A DNA stretch of 15,037 nt from Clostridiales bacterium (lineage in GTDB: Bacteria; Bacillota; Clostridia; Oscillospirales; Oscillospiraceae): contig DXYV01000055.1 in assembly GCA_019415645.1 (NCBI GenBank), positions 1-15,037 on the forward strand, read 5' to 3'. This document shows positions 1 to 7,016 of the stretch, piece after piece (positions within the stretch are counted from its first letter, which is position 1; every line of letters starts with the position of its first letter). The position numbers and the translations under genes were made by a program. The notes below the pieces were generated by a model, which ran no database searches, had not been told where the DNA came from, and was given only the letters and a program-made list of their open reading frames with translations.

Positions 1-82
1 AAAGTCGGAGCCGCGCAGCGAGCAAGCCCAGCCGGAAACGGCGGGGCGCGGGATGTGGAGCAGGCGACGACGCGGGCCACGC
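1..82 (+). repeat. GC-rich direct repeat, copy 1 (cut by window edge)
   Basis: Positions 1-82 match 213-294 with a single substitution (T at 56, C at 268). Copy 2 is preceded by a long hairpin. Copy 1 begins exactly where that hairpin would end, so the hairpin of copy 1 probably lies just outside the window. The 3' end of this copy runs directly into an RNase HI-like reading frame. The sequence after the hairpin resembles the conserved segment of the repeats at 10561, 10916, 11801 and 14604. Confidence 0.85.
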
Positions 83-149
83 GAGTAATCCGTACAACAA
101 CCGCTGTGACGAGCTGGCGGTGGCGGAAAGTCAGAAGCAGAAGGGCTGA
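75..149 (+). pseudogene. 3' fragment of an RNase HI-like gene
   Basis: In the frame with codons starting at 75 the translation begins GHASNPYNNRCDELAVAE and ends at TGA 147-149 after a short Lys/Gln-rich tail. This resembles the C-terminal RNase HI signature, in which a GHAG-N/H-P segment is followed by N-x-R-C/A-D-x-L-A; the His and Asp are catalytic-site residues in that family. Upstream of the GHA the frame enters the repeat at 1-82 and encodes a low-complexity Arg/Ala-rich stretch with no RNase H core (no DG or E motifs). I read this as the surviving end of a gene broken by, or joined to, the repeat. The rest of the gene could lie left of the window, so a repeat-interrupted gene is also possible. 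Confidence 0.5.
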
Positions 150-177
150 GGGGCCCTTGACCCACATCAGCCGGGAA

Positions 178-294
178 CCCATTTGCAGCCCAGCGCAGCG
201 GGTGCAAATGGGAAAGTCGGAGCCGCGCAGCGAGCAAGCCCAGCCGGAAACGGCGGGGCGCGGGATGCGGAGCAGGCGACGACGCGGGCCACGC
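178..294 (+). repeat. Structured repeat copy 2: hairpin plus conserved segment
   Basis: Arms CCCATTTGCA (178-187) and TGCAAATGGG (203-212) form a perfect 10-bp stem around a GC-rich interior that can pair further. Directly after it comes AAAGTCGGAGCCGCGCAGCG, the start of the segment that matches positions 1-82. The arrangement of a CCC...GGG hairpin followed by AAAG and a GGAGC-rich segment recurs at 10536, 10885, 11770 and 14579 with different stem sequences. It ends about 30 bp before the start codon at 326, so it may lie in that gene's leader. Confidence 0.8.
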
Positions 295-325
295 AGGGTT
301 ATGCTGAAACGCAAGGAGGACGGCT

Positions 326-1195
326 ATGCAGGAAACATATTGCGGAAATGTGTGCGAAGAATGCCTGTTCCGGGAAAAGCTGCAATGTCCAGGCTGTAAA
401 AACGGGCCGGGAAAAGCTTGGCGGTCTGAATGCGAGCTGGCAAAGTGCTGCAGCGAGAAGGGACATCAAGCCTGCACGACTTGTAGCTTCCGGACATCAT
501 GCGGGAAGCTCTGGGGGCGGAAGGACGAACCGGAAAGACGGTTGCGCAGGCGGGAAGCGGAACAAGAGCGGCGGAAGCGGATGGCTGAGAAGGCGCAGCT
601 TCTGGGCAAGTGGCTGTGGATCTTGTTTTGGCTGGTCATACCGAGCAATATCGCGGGAATCATGACCAACGAAACGGTCGCCGGACTGTGGCCCGAACTG
701 AACCTCCCGGGACAGATATTGCAGCTGGCCGTGCTTTTGATCTACGGTGGGATTCTCATGAAGATTTCCTGCCAGGAGGAACGCTACCGAAATGCGGGAA
801 TCTGCTGCTTCCTTTCAGCAGGGACAAACGTGTTGCTTACGGTCATGTCCGTAAGGGTCGCTCCGGGCTGGACGCTGGCGGTCGCGATACTGGCCATGAT
901 AGTGTCTCTGGTTGGGGAATATAACGAATACGGCGCCCATGCGGAAGTAACGCGGGACGTGGGTTCCGACTTGTCTGAGAAATGGACCCGGCTCTGGAAA
1001 TGGTGTATCAGGACGTATTTGGGACTGTTTATCAGTATCGTGATCATATGGATCAATTACATTTTGGGACTGCTGGTCGTATTGGCGGCCATGATCGGAA
1101 TGATTATAGTGGACGTCTTGAAGCTGGTCTATCTTTACCGCTCCGCGAAGCGTTTTCAGGAGTATTCCGATTCGGAAAGCGAATGTGCCTTTTGA
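326..1195 (+). CDS. Cys-rich (DUF3795-like) multi-pass membrane protein
   Basis: This 289-residue protein starts at an ATG seven bases after a strong AAGGAGG. Its first 60 residues hold eleven cysteines (C6, C10, C13, C21, C24, C36, C41, C42, C50, C53, C59), opening with YCGNVCEEC and then CPGC. This spacing resembles DUF3795-type and other putative zinc- or Fe-S-binding Cys modules. A charged Arg/Glu-rich segment (about 63-90) is followed by roughly six hydrophobic segments at about 93-113, 126-147, 157-177, 180-200, 230-247 and 250-270. The module therefore probably sits on the cytoplasmic side of a membrane domain. Function is unknown. The gene appears monocistronic: a repeat precedes it and a terminator lies 40 bp after the stop. 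The metal-binding role is inferred from cysteine spacing only. Confidence 0.82.
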   Translation: MQETYCGNVCEECLFREKLQCPGCKNGPGKAWRSECELAKCCSEKGHQACTTCSFRTSCGKLWGRKDEPERRLRRREAEQERRKRMAEKAQLLGKWLWILFWLVIPSNIAGIMTNETVAGLWPELNLPGQILQLAVLLIYGGILMKISCQEERYRNAGICCFLSAGTNVLLTVMSVRVAPGWTLAVAILAMIVSLVGEYNEYGAHAEVTRDVGSDLSEKWTRLWKWCIRTYLGLFISIVIIWINYILGLLVVLAAMIGMIIVDVLKLVYLYRSAKRFQEYSDSESECAF

Positions 1196-1235
1196 AGCAG
1201 AAGAAACCGAAATGTTCTACATAAGAAGAAAGCCA

Positions 1236-1267
1236 GCCCCCGGTTTTCCACAACCGGGGGCCGTTTT
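1236..1267 (+). terminator. Rho-independent terminator of the Cys-rich membrane protein gene
   Basis: Perfect 10-bp stem GCCCCCGGTT (1236-1245) / AACCGGGGGC (1252-1261) with loop TTCCAC, followed by CGTTTTG. It lies 40 bp after the stop at 1195. Confidence 0.85.
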
Positions 1268-1358
1268 GTGGAGCTTTTGGAAAGACTTATGCCTCTCTTT
1301 CGGATTTCTTCATCTTTTCAGTATAAGATATGCCTATCAAAGGAAAGGGAGTGGAACC

Positions 1359-1436
1359 ATGGACCTGACGCTGCTGATTGCCGTTCTGGCCGCCGGAGCC
1401 TGCCTTCTGCTGGAGCGGAAAAGCCAACAAAGCTGA
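1359..1436 (+). CDS. 25-residue hydrophobic peptide (small membrane protein)
   Basis: ATG at 1359 follows a purine-rich AAAGGAAAGGGAG ribosome binding region. The peptide is MDLTLLIAVLAAGACLLLER followed by KSQQS: one predicted membrane helix (about residues 3-18) and a short charged tail. It is the only plausible coding frame in a transcription unit bounded by two terminators (1236-1267 and 1451-1490), and a TATAAG-like -10 is possible at 1322. The size and layout resemble small regulatory membrane peptides such as KdpF-like subunits or hydrophobic type I toxins, but I do not recognise a specific family and see no convincing antisense promoter. The longer frame from 1185 that shares this stop begins inside the upstream gene and crosses a terminator, so I do not favour it. 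Confidence 0.55.
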   Translation: MDLTLLIAVLAAGACLLLERKSQQS

Positions 1437-1450
1437 AAACGATATACACA

Positions 1451-1490
1451 GCCCAGGGGTCCGGAACTTCCGGACCCCTGGGCTGTTTTT
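1451..1490 (+). terminator. Strong Rho-independent terminator after the 25-residue peptide gene
   Basis: Perfect 14-bp stem GCCCAGGGGTCCGG (1451-1464) / CCGGACCCCTGGGC (1470-1483) with a tiny loop, followed by TGTTTTT. It begins 14 bp after the stop at 1436. Confidence 0.92.
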
Positions 1491-1574
1491 CCCGTGCTCC
1501 GGCAAAAAATCCGCCCGATTCGGGCCGCGCAACCGATAGTTGACAGGCGGATGGTAGCCTTTTTCCGGGGAATG

Positions 1575-1583
1575 TGCTATTCT
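1575..1583 (+). promoter_or_regulatory. Possible extended -10 for the XRE regulator
   Basis: TGC-TATTCT (TG at 1575-1576, hexamer 1578-1583) fits an extended -10 about 26 bp before the ATG at 1610. The perfect TTGACA at 1540-1545 is 32 bp upstream of it, which is too far to be its -35. Confidence 0.3.
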
Positions 1584-1609
1584 GGGGGCGGAACAGGAGG
1601 GATGACGCC

Positions 1610-3121
1610 ATGACGCTGGGACAAACCATCGCCCGTTACCGCAAGGACCTGGGGCTCTCCCAGGAGGAGCTGGGGGCACGCCTGGGGGTCAGCCGCCAGG
1701 CGGTGAGCAAGTGGGAGACCGACAACGCCACCCCGGACATGGAAAATCTGCTGGCTCTGGCCCGGGAATTTGGAATTTCCGTGGCAGAGCTGACCGCCAC
1801 GCCGGAGGAATCCCCAGGCCCGGTCGGTCCGCGCCGGCGCGGACGGGCCGCGGCTCTGGTCATAACCGTGGTGCTGGTGGCGGCGCTGGCCGGGGTGCTG
1901 GCCTATTCCCTGCTCCACCGGAATGACGGGCAGGAAAATCCCAGCCCCCGGCCAAACTCGGAGTTTTATCTGATCTGGCAGCCCCTCCGGACCGCGGGCG
2001 GAGAAAAAACCGAATTTCTGGCCCTGGGGCCGCAGAAGGGGTTCTTTCCCTTCGGCACGTCCCTGGTCCTGACCGAGCCGGAGGAGACGGCGGATACCGA
2101 TTTCGGCGGCGTCACCGCCCACCGGGCGGACTGCGGCGGACTGGCGGTGGCCTATACCCACGTGGACGGCGACGGCGGCCCGGAGCGGGAGGTGGTCACC
2201 GGACTGTCCGCCATCGTGCCGGGGTATGCCACGCCCCGGAACGTCCAGGTGGGCAGCACCAAGGCGGAGGTGCTGGCCGCCTATGGCGACGCGCTGATCT
2301 ACTGCCAGAAGGAGGAAGGGGGATATACCCTGGTCCCCCACGCCTATTGTTACGTCTACCAGGCCTTTGAGGAACAGACCGGATGGCAGGCCATCCGCTT
2401 CTATATGGAGGACGGACAGGTGGTCGGGCTCGCCCTGGAGTCCCTGGGGGAGTTGGGGGACTTCTACACGCCGGACCAGATCTCCCGCTTCCCTCTGGTG
2501 GACGGCGAGCCGGATTTCTCCCAGCGCATCGAGCCGGAGCAGGAGGAGCTCAGCGCCGCCCGGAGGGTCTATGTGGCCTGGAACCAGCTGGAGACCAACG
2601 ACAATCTCTCCGCCGAGGAGCAGTACGCCTACCGGCGGGATGTGTTCAGCCTGCTGCCCGACCTGGACTGGCAGGAATTCCGGGCCATGAGCAGCGCGGA
2701 GCAGCCGGACGACGTCTTTTTTGCCCTGATGAGCTGGCTGGCCGGCCAGGAGTCCTATTCCCCGTCGGAAATCGTGTGGATTCAGCTGGGGTATGCCAAC
2801 GGCCTGGACGGGGCGTACACGGATGCCTACTGCCATGTCCTGGCTCGGGCCCTGTTCGCCGACCCGGCCGCCTTTGTACGGGGCCTGGCCACCGACGGCG
2901 TGGAGGAGGAGACCATGGTGCAGGCAGTCCGGGGCGCGGCCTACGACGCGGACCTCTACCCCGCCCAACGGGAGACCGCCGTGGCGGTTTTGGACGCCGT
3001 CCTGGCGGAGGGCAGCTTCAGCCAGACAGAGACGGGCTGGGCAAAGCTGCTGCGGCTGTATCTGACCACGCCGCTGGACGAATGCAGCACGCTGCCCCAA
3101 TCCCCGGCGGAGCTGGAATAA
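1610..3121 (+). CDS. Membrane-anchored XRE-family transcriptional regulator
   Basis: 503 residues. The start at 1610 is set by AGGAGGG at 1595-1601. Residues 4-58 form an XRE/Cro-type helix-turn-helix (LSQEELGARLGVSRQAVSKW; recognition helix around SRQAVSKWE). An Arg-rich stretch (RRRGR, 75-79) precedes one membrane helix at about 80-102, so positive-inside topology puts the HTH in the cytoplasm and about 400 residues outside. The outer part is acidic and Tyr/Trp-rich, with a segment near 200-220 (VQVGSTKAEVLAAYGD) typical of secreted lipoprotein-like domains. I recognise no named domain there. The layout fits a one-component sensor that binds DNA at the membrane; the signal and targets are unknown. 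It stands alone between a terminator and a convergent operon. Confidence 0.85.
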   Translation: MTLGQTIARYRKDLGLSQEELGARLGVSRQAVSKWETDNATPDMENLLALAREFGISVAELTATPEESPGPVGPRRRGRAAALVITVVLVAALAGVLAYSLLHRNDGQENPSPRPNSEFYLIWQPLRTAGGEKTEFLALGPQKGFFPFGTSLVLTEPEETADTDFGGVTAHRADCGGLAVAYTHVDGDGGPEREVVTGLSAIVPGYATPRNVQVGSTKAEVLAAYGDALIYCQKEEGGYTLVPHAYCYVYQAFEEQTGWQAIRFYMEDGQVVGLALESLGELGDFYTPDQISRFPLVDGEPDFSQRIEPEQEELSAARRVYVAWNQLETNDNLSAEEQYAYRRDVFSLLPDLDWQEFRAMSSAEQPDDVFFALMSWLAGQESYSPSEIVWIQLGYANGLDGAYTDAYCHVLARALFADPAAFVRGLATDGVEEETMVQAVRGAAYDADLYPAQRETAVAVLDAVLAEGSFSQTETGWAKLLRLYLTTPLDECSTLPQSPAELE

Positions 3122-3132
3122 AGGAAAGACGA

Positions 3133-3165
3133 ACGCCCCTGCCGGCTTATTGCCGGCAGGGGCGT
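3133..3165. terminator. Hairpin between convergent genes
   Basis: Perfect 14-bp stem ACGCCCCTGCCGGC (3133-3146) / GCCGGCAGGGGCGT (3152-3165) with loop TTATT. It lies 11 bp after the regulator's stop and about 20 bp after the end of the convergent transketolase gene. Neither side has an uninterrupted T-run. The minus strand is followed by TCGTCTTTCCTT, the plus strand by a non-T tail. It may serve both genes. Confidence 0.65.
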
Positions 3166-3184
3166 GTGAACATCAGAACGGGAT

Positions 3185-4132
3185 TCAGCCCTTTTTGGCG
3201 ATGGCCCGGCGGGCGGCGTCAGCGATGGCTTCGGCGGTCAGGCCGTAGGCCGCCAGCACCTTTTTGGCCGCGCCGGAGCGGCCAAACTCGTCCCGCACGC
3301 CGTGGCGCACCACGGGCACCGGGCAGGTCTCGGCCAGGCACTCGCACACCGCAGCGCCCAGGCCGCCGAGAATATTGGCCTCCTCGGTGGTGACGATGGC
3401 GCCGGTCTCCCGGGCGGCCCGGGTCAGCAGCTCCTCGTCCAGGGGCTTGATGGTGTGGAAATCCAGCACCCGGGCGGAGATTCCCTCCCCGGCCAGGGCC
3501 TCAGCGGCCTGAAGGGCCATCTGCACCATCATGCCGGTGGCCACGATGGTCACGTCAGAGCCGTCCCGCAGCGTGACCCCCTTGCCGATCTCAAAGGAGT
3601 AGCCGGGGATGGAATCGGTGACCGAGTCCACCGCCAGGCGGCCCAGACGCATATAGGCGGGGCCGTCGTAGTCCAGCAGGGCCTTGACCGCCAGGCGCAT
3701 CTCCGGCCCGTCGCAGGGAGAGAGCACCACCATGCCGGGGATGGCCCGCATGAGGGCGTAGTCCTCGATGCACTGGTGGGTGGCCCCGTCCTCGCCCACG
3801 GACAGGCCGCCGTGGGAGCCGATGACCTTCACGTTGAGGTGCGGGTAGGCCACGGAGTTGCGTACCTGCTCAAAGGCGCGGCCGGCGGCGAACATGGCAA
3901 AGGTGTTGGTAAACACGATTTTGCCGCAGGTGGCCAGGCCGGCGGCTACTCCGGTCATATTGGCCTCGGCGATGCCCAGGTTGAAAAAGCGGTCGGGGTA
4001 TTTGTCCGCGAACTTCTTGGACATGGTGGAGCCGGACAGGTCCGCGTCCAGCACGATCAGGTTGGGGTACTGGTCTCCCAGGGCCGCCAGGGCCTCGCCA
4101 TAGGCGGCACGGGTCGCAATGTTTTCCGCCAT
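3185..4132 (-). CDS. Transketolase, C-terminal subunit
   Basis: 315 residues beginning MAENIATRAAYGEALAALG. It carries the pyrimidine-binding and C-terminal domains of a two-polypeptide transketolase. Visible family marks are the FFNLGIAEANM segment, whose Glu56 is the conserved residue that activates thiamine diphosphate, and SHGGLSVGEDGATHQ (about 106-120). With the N-subunit it would transfer two-carbon ketol units between sugar phosphates in the non-oxidative pentose phosphate pathway in the cytoplasm. The ATG follows the N-subunit stop by one base, and its GGAGG lies inside the end of the upstream gene, so translation is probably coupled. A longer reading of this frame only adds shadow sequence from the upstream gene. 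This is the last gene of the operon. Confidence 0.93.
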   Translation of the reverse strand: MAENIATRAAYGEALAALGDQYPNLIVLDADLSGSTMSKKFADKYPDRFFNLGIAEANMTGVAAGLATCGKIVFTNTFAMFAAGRAFEQVRNSVAYPHLNVKVIGSHGGLSVGEDGATHQCIEDYALMRAIPGMVVLSPCDGPEMRLAVKALLDYDGPAYMRLGRLAVDSVTDSIPGYSFEIGKGVTLRDGSDVTIVATGMMVQMALQAAEALAGEGISARVLDFHTIKPLDEELLTRAARETGAIVTTEEANILGGLGAAVCECLAETCPVPVVRHGVRDEFGRSGAAKKVLAAYGLTAEAIADAARRAIAKKG

Positions 4133-4133
4133 G

Positions 4134-4973
4134 TTACTGCACCTCCAGTTCTGCCAGGGCGGCTTCCAGCTCCGCCTTGGCCTGCTCATACTGCTCGGCG
4201 TTGGGTGCCTTGCCGTGCCAGCCGGCGTTGTTCTCCATGAAGGAGACCCCCTTGCCCTTGACGGTGTGGGCCAGAAGGACCGTGGGCTGGCCCTTGGTCC
4301 GGGCCGCCTCGTCAAAGGCGGCGGTCAGAGCGGCGAAGTCGTGGCCGTCCACGGAGAGAACATGGAACCCGAAGGCGGCGAATTTGGCGTCCAGGGGCTC
4401 CGAGGGCATGACGTCGGCGGTGCGGCCGTCGATCTGCAGGCCGTTCACGTCCACAATGGCGCACAGGTTGTCCAGTTGGAACTTGGCCGCCGACATGGCG
4501 GCCTCCCAGACCTGGCCCTCCTCGATCTCACCGTCGCCCAGCAGCGTGTAGACGCGGTAATCTTTCTGGTCGATCTTGCCCGCCAGGGCCATGCCCACGG
4601 CGGCGGAGATCCCCTGGCCCAGGGAGCCGGTGGACATATCCACGCCGGGCACGTGGTGCATCTCCGCGTGGCCGGACATATGGCCGTCCACGGAGCGGAA
4701 CTGCGCCAGGTCCTCCACGGGGAAGAAGCCCCGGAGGGCCAGCGTGGGATAGAGAGCGGGGGTGCAGTGGCCCTTGGACAGGACAAAGCGGTCCCGGTCC
4801 GGGTCCCTGGGGTTCTTGGGGTCCACCCGCAGTACGTTGTGGTAGAGCAGCGTGAGGAGATCCATGGAGGAGAAGGAGCCGCCCAGATGGCCGGAGGCGG
4901 CGCGGTACACCATGTCCAGACCCAGCAGGCGGGCTTTTGCGGCGGTGACGGACAGTTGTTTGGGTTCCAGCAA
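4134..4973 (-). CDS. Transketolase, N-terminal subunit
   Basis: 279 residues if started at the TTG at 4971-4973, nine bases after AAAGGA; the residues after it (LEPKQLSVTAAKARLLGLD) look like a normal N-terminus. The thiamine-diphosphate motif is clear: GDG at 146-148 and Asn177 in AIVDVNGLQ, with the expected spacing. The early SGHLGGS (28-34) and FVLSKGHCTPALY segments bind cofactor and substrate in the family. It forms the active site together with the C-subunit encoded just downstream. A 97-bp gap separates it from the LTA-synthase-like gene, with no terminator or promoter that I can support. The non-ATG start is inference; no in-frame ATG with a good ribosome site lies near. Confidence 0.92.
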   Translation of the reverse strand: MLEPKQLSVTAAKARLLGLDMVYRAASGHLGGSFSSMDLLTLLYHNVLRVDPKNPRDPDRDRFVLSKGHCTPALYPTLALRGFFPVEDLAQFRSVDGHMSGHAEMHHVPGVDMSTGSLGQGISAAVGMALAGKIDQKDYRVYTLLGDGEIEEGQVWEAAMSAAKFQLDNLCAIVDVNGLQIDGRTADVMPSEPLDAKFAAFGFHVLSVDGHDFAALTAAFDEAARTKGQPTVLLAHTVKGKGVSFMENNAGWHGKAPNAEQYEQAKAELEAALAELEVQ

Positions 4974-5069
4974 GCGAATCAGTCCTTTCCAATAAAATGA
5001 GGTTGCGAAAGAAAGCGGCAAAGGGAACAGAGCGCGGAGGCCGGCCGGGCCCAACAGCGGAAAAGCCGC

Positions 5070-7013
5070 TTAGGGCACCTGACGCAGCCAGTCGGTCAGA
5101 TACTGGTCGCGGTATGCATCGTAGAGCGCGTAGGTCATCAGGTCAAAGGGCCGGGAGTTGGTCCCCTCCGGCAGGCCGAAGGAGGCCTCCCCCTCCGGGG
5201 TGAGGAAATAGGACCAGGTGTAGATGAGGCTGTGTTCCTGGAGCACGTCCAGCAGCTGCCAGTAGCGGGGCAGCGGGATTCCGGCGGTCTGGAGCAGCTC
5301 CAGACCCAGATAGTTGGAGGAGCTGTCCGCCCGCGTCCCCGGCTCCCCGCGCAGCAGGGACGGGTCATTGGACCAGATGAGATAGTCGGTGGAATAGAGC
5401 TCGGCGATGGTGTCCGCGTCGGCGGTAAAGATGCTTCCCTCATACATTCCCAGCTCATTGTATACCGAGTCGCCGTTCTCCAGCCCCAGACCGGGCCGGT
5501 GGTCGCCGTAGAAGATAAGGATGGTGGGCTCGTCCACCTGGGCGAAATAGTCGGTCAGTGCCTTAAGGGCCTTGGACGACTGGGAGACTCCCTGCACATA
5601 GGCGTTGAGTACATCCAGCGCCTCCTGAGACAGGTCCGCGTCGGTGGTGAAGGGGTAGTCATAGGAGTCGTACTTATCGGCGGTATAGGGGGTGTGGTTC
5701 TCCATGGTGGCGCCGTAGAGGAACAGCGGGCCGTCGTCTCCGTGCTGCTCGTACAAATCGATGAACAGCTCGGTCAGATAGGCGTCGCCGTAATAGGCGC
5801 CGCTGATCTTGCTGTCCAGATAGCCCCAGTAGTCGGCCGCCTGGGCGGCCTCCGGATCCACCTGAGCCATGTCCTCGGAGAAGTACATGGCATCAAAGCC
5901 CAGCTGGGAGAACAGCTCCCGCCGGTTATAGATGGAGTCGTTGTACAGGTGGAGAAAATAGGTGGAATAGCCCGCCTGCTGAAGCAGGCCGGGCACCGTG
6001 GGAAAGAGCGCCAGGTCGGCGGGATCGGAGTTGGTCAGCTCGGTGCCATAGGTGAGAAAGCGGTTGTTCAGGCCGGTGAGAATCTCCAGCTCGATGCTGC
6101 AGGTGCCATAGCCCAGGGAGCGGGTGTGGAAGGCGCCGGAAATGGACTCAGCCTGCAGGGCGTGAAATTCCGCCAGGGGGTCCTCCTCGAAGGTCACGCC
6201 GGGCAGGCGGGTCACATCAAAAAAGGACTCGGAGAGGATGAGAATCACATTGGGCTGTTCCTGCGCGGTGGAATCGTCTTCCTCCTCCCGCTCCTGCAGC
6301 AGGGCGTTGATCTGGTTCATGGCCGTGGAGGAGTGGTTTTCGTCGTAGTCCTCCACTCCCACGTCCTGAAAGAGCAGGCTCCGCCACAGCCCCAGGGGGG
6401 CCAGGCAGCGGGAATTGACGAAGGATTGGGAGATTCCCGTGGACAGAGGCACGCCCAGGGGGGTGTAGACAAAGGCGTCGGCCCGGGCCAGAAAGACCAG
6501 CACAAAGACCAGGGCGAACTCCCCCGCCGCGCACAAGGACCACTTCCAGCCCAGATCCAGCAGCGGCTTCGCGGCCAGCCGCACCGCCACGCACCATACC
6601 ACCGGCGGCAGTACGGCGGCGACTACCGAGGGGGTAACGGTCAGGGAGCTGGCGTTGAGGGCGGCGATGTCCCCCACCTGTCCCACCAGCAGAAGGTCGG
6701 CCAGCTCCAGAGGCACGCCGGTGATCAGCGTCTTGTAGTAATTCACCAGAAGGAGAATCAAACACACCAGCGTCAGGGGGAGCATACCCCGGAACAGCCG
6801 CCCCAGCACCAGGCCGATTCCCAACACCAGCAGGAGGAAAAACAGCGCGGTCAGGACGCAGGCCAGAGGATAACTCTGTACGGTTTCCAGGGCCCCGGAC
6901 AGGCCATGCCCGGCAAGCAGCAGGACCGAGGCGGTCATCAGAAGGCTCCACACCAGGGCGGCCAGCAGGTTGAGAAGCAGCCGGACGCCCCGGGAGGAGA
7001 GGGTGCGCTTCAT
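5070..7013 (-). CDS. LTA synthase family protein (membrane sulfatase-fold phosphotransferase)
   Basis: 647 residues. The N-terminal third holds about five hydrophobic segments (near 11-34, 48-70, 78-94, 125-147 and 160-177). An extracellular alkaline-phosphatase/sulfatase-fold domain starts near 254 (PNVILILSESF). Catalytic marks match the LtaS/YfnI family: Glu262 in SESF and Asp504-His505 in YGDHRPG as metal ligands, Thr304 in GYGTCSIELE as the nucleophile, and His440 in MENHTPY. Members transfer glycerol-phosphate from phosphatidylglycerol onto a glycolipid or growing chain at the outer membrane face. The exact polymer cannot be told from sequence. The length is typical. The ATG lies 3 bp after the glyQS stop with only a weak ribosome site, suggesting translational coupling. 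Confidence 0.9.
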   Translation of the reverse strand: MKRTLSSRGVRLLLNLLAALVWSLLMTASVLLLAGHGLSGALETVQSYPLACVLTALFFLLLVLGIGLVLGRLFRGMLPLTLVCLILLLVNYYKTLITGVPLELADLLLVGQVGDIAALNASSLTVTPSVVAAVLPPVVWCVAVRLAAKPLLDLGWKWSLCAAGEFALVFVLVFLARADAFVYTPLGVPLSTGISQSFVNSRCLAPLGLWRSLLFQDVGVEDYDENHSSTAMNQINALLQEREEEDDSTAQEQPNVILILSESFFDVTRLPGVTFEEDPLAEFHALQAESISGAFHTRSLGYGTCSIELEILTGLNNRFLTYGTELTNSDPADLALFPTVPGLLQQAGYSTYFLHLYNDSIYNRRELFSQLGFDAMYFSEDMAQVDPEAAQAADYWGYLDSKISGAYYGDAYLTELFIDLYEQHGDDGPLFLYGATMENHTPYTADKYDSYDYPFTTDADLSQEALDVLNAYVQGVSQSSKALKALTDYFAQVDEPTILIFYGDHRPGLGLENGDSVYNELGMYEGSIFTADADTIAELYSTDYLIWSNDPSLLRGEPGTRADSSSNYLGLELLQTAGIPLPRYWQLLDVLQEHSLIYTWSYFLTPEGEASFGLPEGTNSRPFDLMTYALYDAYRDQYLTDWLRQVP

Positions 7014-7016
7014 AAC

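Noticed and set aside
1540..1545. TTGACA as the -35 of the XRE regulator
   Set aside because: The nearest acceptable -10 is 32 bp away, too far for one promoter, and no TATAAT-like hexamer lies at 16-18 bp.
1577..3100. A 507-codon minus-strand frame opposite the XRE regulator
   Set aside because: It is a shadow of the well-supported regulator, with no ribosome site and a low-complexity Gly/Gln/Arg/Leu composition.
3248..4315. Longer start for the transketolase C-subunit at 4315
   Set aside because: The added residues are a frame-shifted reading of the N-subunit 3' end. The ATG at 4130-4132 has a proper GGAGG and the family N-terminus.
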